Below, piece after piece: positions 5,402 to 6,451 of a stretch of DNA of 6,451 bases; position 1 is the first letter of the stretch; each line of letters opens with the position of its first letter. The DNA is from Neisseriaceae bacterium. Its GTDB lineage: Bacteria; Pseudomonadota; Gammaproteobacteria; Burkholderiales; Neisseriaceae. A program made the position numbers and the translations under genes. The notes under the pieces were generated by a model. The model was not told where the DNA came from. It did not search any database and saw only the letters and a program-made list of their open reading frames with translations. Where the stretch lies: assembly GCA_030151665.1 (NCBI GenBank), contig JASLDB010000233.1:1-6451 (forward strand), read 5' to 3'.

Positions 5402-6247
5402 ATGATGAAAAAATACCTATTGGGATTGGTATCCCTTTTTTGTGCCATGCAATTGTGGGCAGCGGTAACACCAGAACAGATTGAAGCTGAATTATTGGAA
5501 GCTTGTAATGACAATAAAGTCGCAGCCTGTGTGTTATTGGGCAATGATTATTTAGCAGCGGATAATGCAGCAAAAGCAGCAACTTTTTTTGATCAGGCCT
5601 GTCAAGGTGGCAGTGGTACAGGGTGCAGTGCTTTAGGGGTGTTGTATCAATTTGGTGAGGGTTTGGATAAAGATGTTGATCAAGCTAAAAATTTGTTTGC
5701 CCAAGCTTGTGAGCGCAAAGAAGAAACCGGTTGTTCATTTTTGGGATTGATGTTGCTAAATGGTGAAGGGGTTGCCAAAGACCCGAGTACTGCAGTGACA
5801 TACCTAAGCCAAGCTTGTCAAATATTGCCAGACAGTGATGCTTGTTTACCACTAGGCAATTGGCAATATGATCATGGGACCAATGCACAAGACCAAGCGA
5901 CTGCCTTAAGCATCTTGGAAAAATCTTGCGCTGCAGGTCGAGCAGATAGCTGCGAATCGCGAGCGAGTAAATTGTGGCAACAAGGTGAAGATGAGCGCTT
6001 AAGTTCTAGCAATACTTCTGCACAATGTGGTACAAGCGACTGTAAAACCAATTTATCAACACAAAAAAGCCTTGTATTGAACCCAAAACAACAAGCAGCT
6101 TTATTCAGTTGGGATCAAGCGTGCCAATTGGATTCTCGTGCAGCTTGTCAGCAGTTGGTTCAATATTACAGCCAAGCTGAAAGCAACCTGGGTAATCGCA
6201 AAAAAGTAACATTTTATCAAAATAAACTTAAAGCATTGGTGCCATAA
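5402..6247 (+). CDS. cysteine-rich Sel1-repeat (Hcp-like) exported protein
   Basis: The product is a 281-residue predicted periplasmic or secreted solenoid. A signal peptide covers about 1-21 (MMKKYLLG core, LWAA end). Helical Sel1-like repeats of about 36 residues follow, with signature pieces such as GCSALGVLYQFGEG (74-87) and GCSFLGLMLLNGEG (110-123). Each repeat carries a cysteine pair: 35/43, 67/75, 103/111, 139/148, 176/184 and 241/249, plus a shorter 209/214 pair in an irregular Ser/Thr-rich stretch. All 14 mature cysteines are thus in pairs, mostly C-x7-C, the arrangement of disulfide-stapled Helicobacter Hcp proteins. Such proteins usually bind other proteins or peptidoglycan-related ligands; the target here is unknown. 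The start is ATG 5402 or 5405, both without a clear SD, chosen because they place the signal peptide at the N-terminus. A terminator follows. Confidence 0.88.
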   Translation: MMKKYLLGLVSLFCAMQLWAAVTPEQIEAELLEACNDNKVAACVLLGNDYLAADNAAKAATFFDQACQGGSGTGCSALGVLYQFGEGLDKDVDQAKNLFAQACERKEETGCSFLGLMLLNGEGVAKDPSTAVTYLSQACQILPDSDACLPLGNWQYDHGTNAQDQATALSILEKSCAAGRADSCESRASKLWQQGEDERLSSSNTSAQCGTSDCKTNLSTQKSLVLNPKQQAALFSWDQACQLDSRAACQQLVQYYSQAESNLGNRKKVTFYQNKLKALVP

Positions 6248-6263
6248 AGGTGGTGATGTTTTG

Positions 6264-6297
6264 AAAAAAGCAAGCGAGGTATGCTTGCTTTTTTTTT
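6264..6297 (+). terminator. rho-independent terminator after the Sel1-repeat gene
   Basis: A perfect 12-bp stem, AAAAAAGCAAGC (6264-6275) with GCTTGCTTTTTT (6283-6294), encloses a 7-base loop and runs into nine consecutive T (6289-6297). It lies 16 bases after the stop codon. Confidence 0.95.
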
Positions 6298-6310
6298 GCA
6301 TTTTTAATAG

Positions 6311-6347
6311 CTATATGTCATTATTTGCTAACTGTATGTCGTGATTT
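6311..6347 (+). repeat. 16-bp direct repeat, two copies at a 21-bp period
   Basis: CTATATGTCATTATTT (6311-6326) and CTGTATGTCGTGATTT (6332-6347) match at 13 of 16 positions and are offset by 21 bp, two helical turns, so both would face the same side of the DNA. The pair fills the space between the preceding terminator and the SD of the next gene. It looks like a tandem operator, or a promoter region with duplicated activator sites. No good sigma70 promoter is evident around it. Confidence 0.45.
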
Positions 6348-6359
6348 AATGGAGCTAAG

Positions 6360-6451
6360 ATGGCTATTCACTTTATTCGTCCTATGTTGTCATGTGCCTT
6401 ATTACTGGTCAGTGGTTTGCTTTGGAGCCAGAGTAATGCGGTTATTGTGAA
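6360..6451 (+). CDS. N-terminus of an exported protein (cut by window end)
   Basis: Only the first 30 codons are present. They encode a typical Sec signal peptide: His/Arg near the N-terminus (MAIHFIRPM), a hydrophobic core (about 10-22, LSCALLLVSGLLW) and a likely cleavage site after S-N-A at residue 27. Cys12 sits at the start of the hydrophobic core and is not a lipobox. GGAG (6351-6354) lies 5 bases before the ATG. The mature part is not visible, so no family can be named. The gene has its own upstream region after a strong terminator and a direct repeat that may control it. Confidence 0.75.
   Translation, partial: MAIHFIRPMLSCALLLVSGLLWSQSNAVIV

Overview
The window looks like a chromosomal stretch from a low-GC (roughly 40%) betaproteobacterium of the Neisseriales. 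The main evidence is FtsZ, whose N-terminus (MELVYDVVES) and C-terminal tail match the Neisseriaceae form. No Neisseria-type DNA uptake sequences were seen between genes, so the genus is left open; a Vitreoscilla- or Snodgrassella-like relative is a guess. There are no tRNA or rRNA genes, insertion sequences or CRISPR arrays.

Layout. (1) 1-1400: upstream region with a candidate promoter and a perfect 14-bp palindrome, then ftsZ and a strong terminator. (2) 1401-1858: a single-gene unit for a DUF4377-type outer-membrane lipoprotein, with its own terminator. (3) 1859-3920: a long regulatory leader followed by a tightly coupled operon, rtcB-prfH. These encode an RNA ligase of the short RtcB2 type and peptide chain release factor H, and their reading frames share one base. 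(4) 3919-4818, minus strand: menA (1,4-dihydroxy-2-naphthoate polyprenyltransferase), convergent with prfH across a bidirectional terminator. (5) 4819-5159: an AT-rich intergenic region with a weak Fur-box-like site. (6) 5160-6297: a tiny charged lipoprotein and a cysteine-rich Sel1-repeat periplasmic protein, probably co-transcribed, ending at a terminator. (7) 6298-6451: a two-copy direct repeat, then the start of an exported protein cut off by the window end.

The most interesting part is region 3. RtcB plus PrfH is a known ribosome rescue and repair pair: PrfH releases the nascent chain from ribosomes nicked in the 16S rRNA decoding centre, and RtcB reseals the nick. The leader between the candidate promoters and rtcB contains a 13-codon ORF with a 7-base ideal Shine-Dalgarno (SD) sequence. 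Its stop codon lies in the loop of a perfect 10-bp hairpin. A 16-bp palindrome follows. An 11-base segment at the predicted 5' end of the transcript could pair with the whole rtcB SD. This arrangement could let the operon sense ribosomes that cannot terminate translation. That regulatory model is inference; the sequence elements are directly visible.
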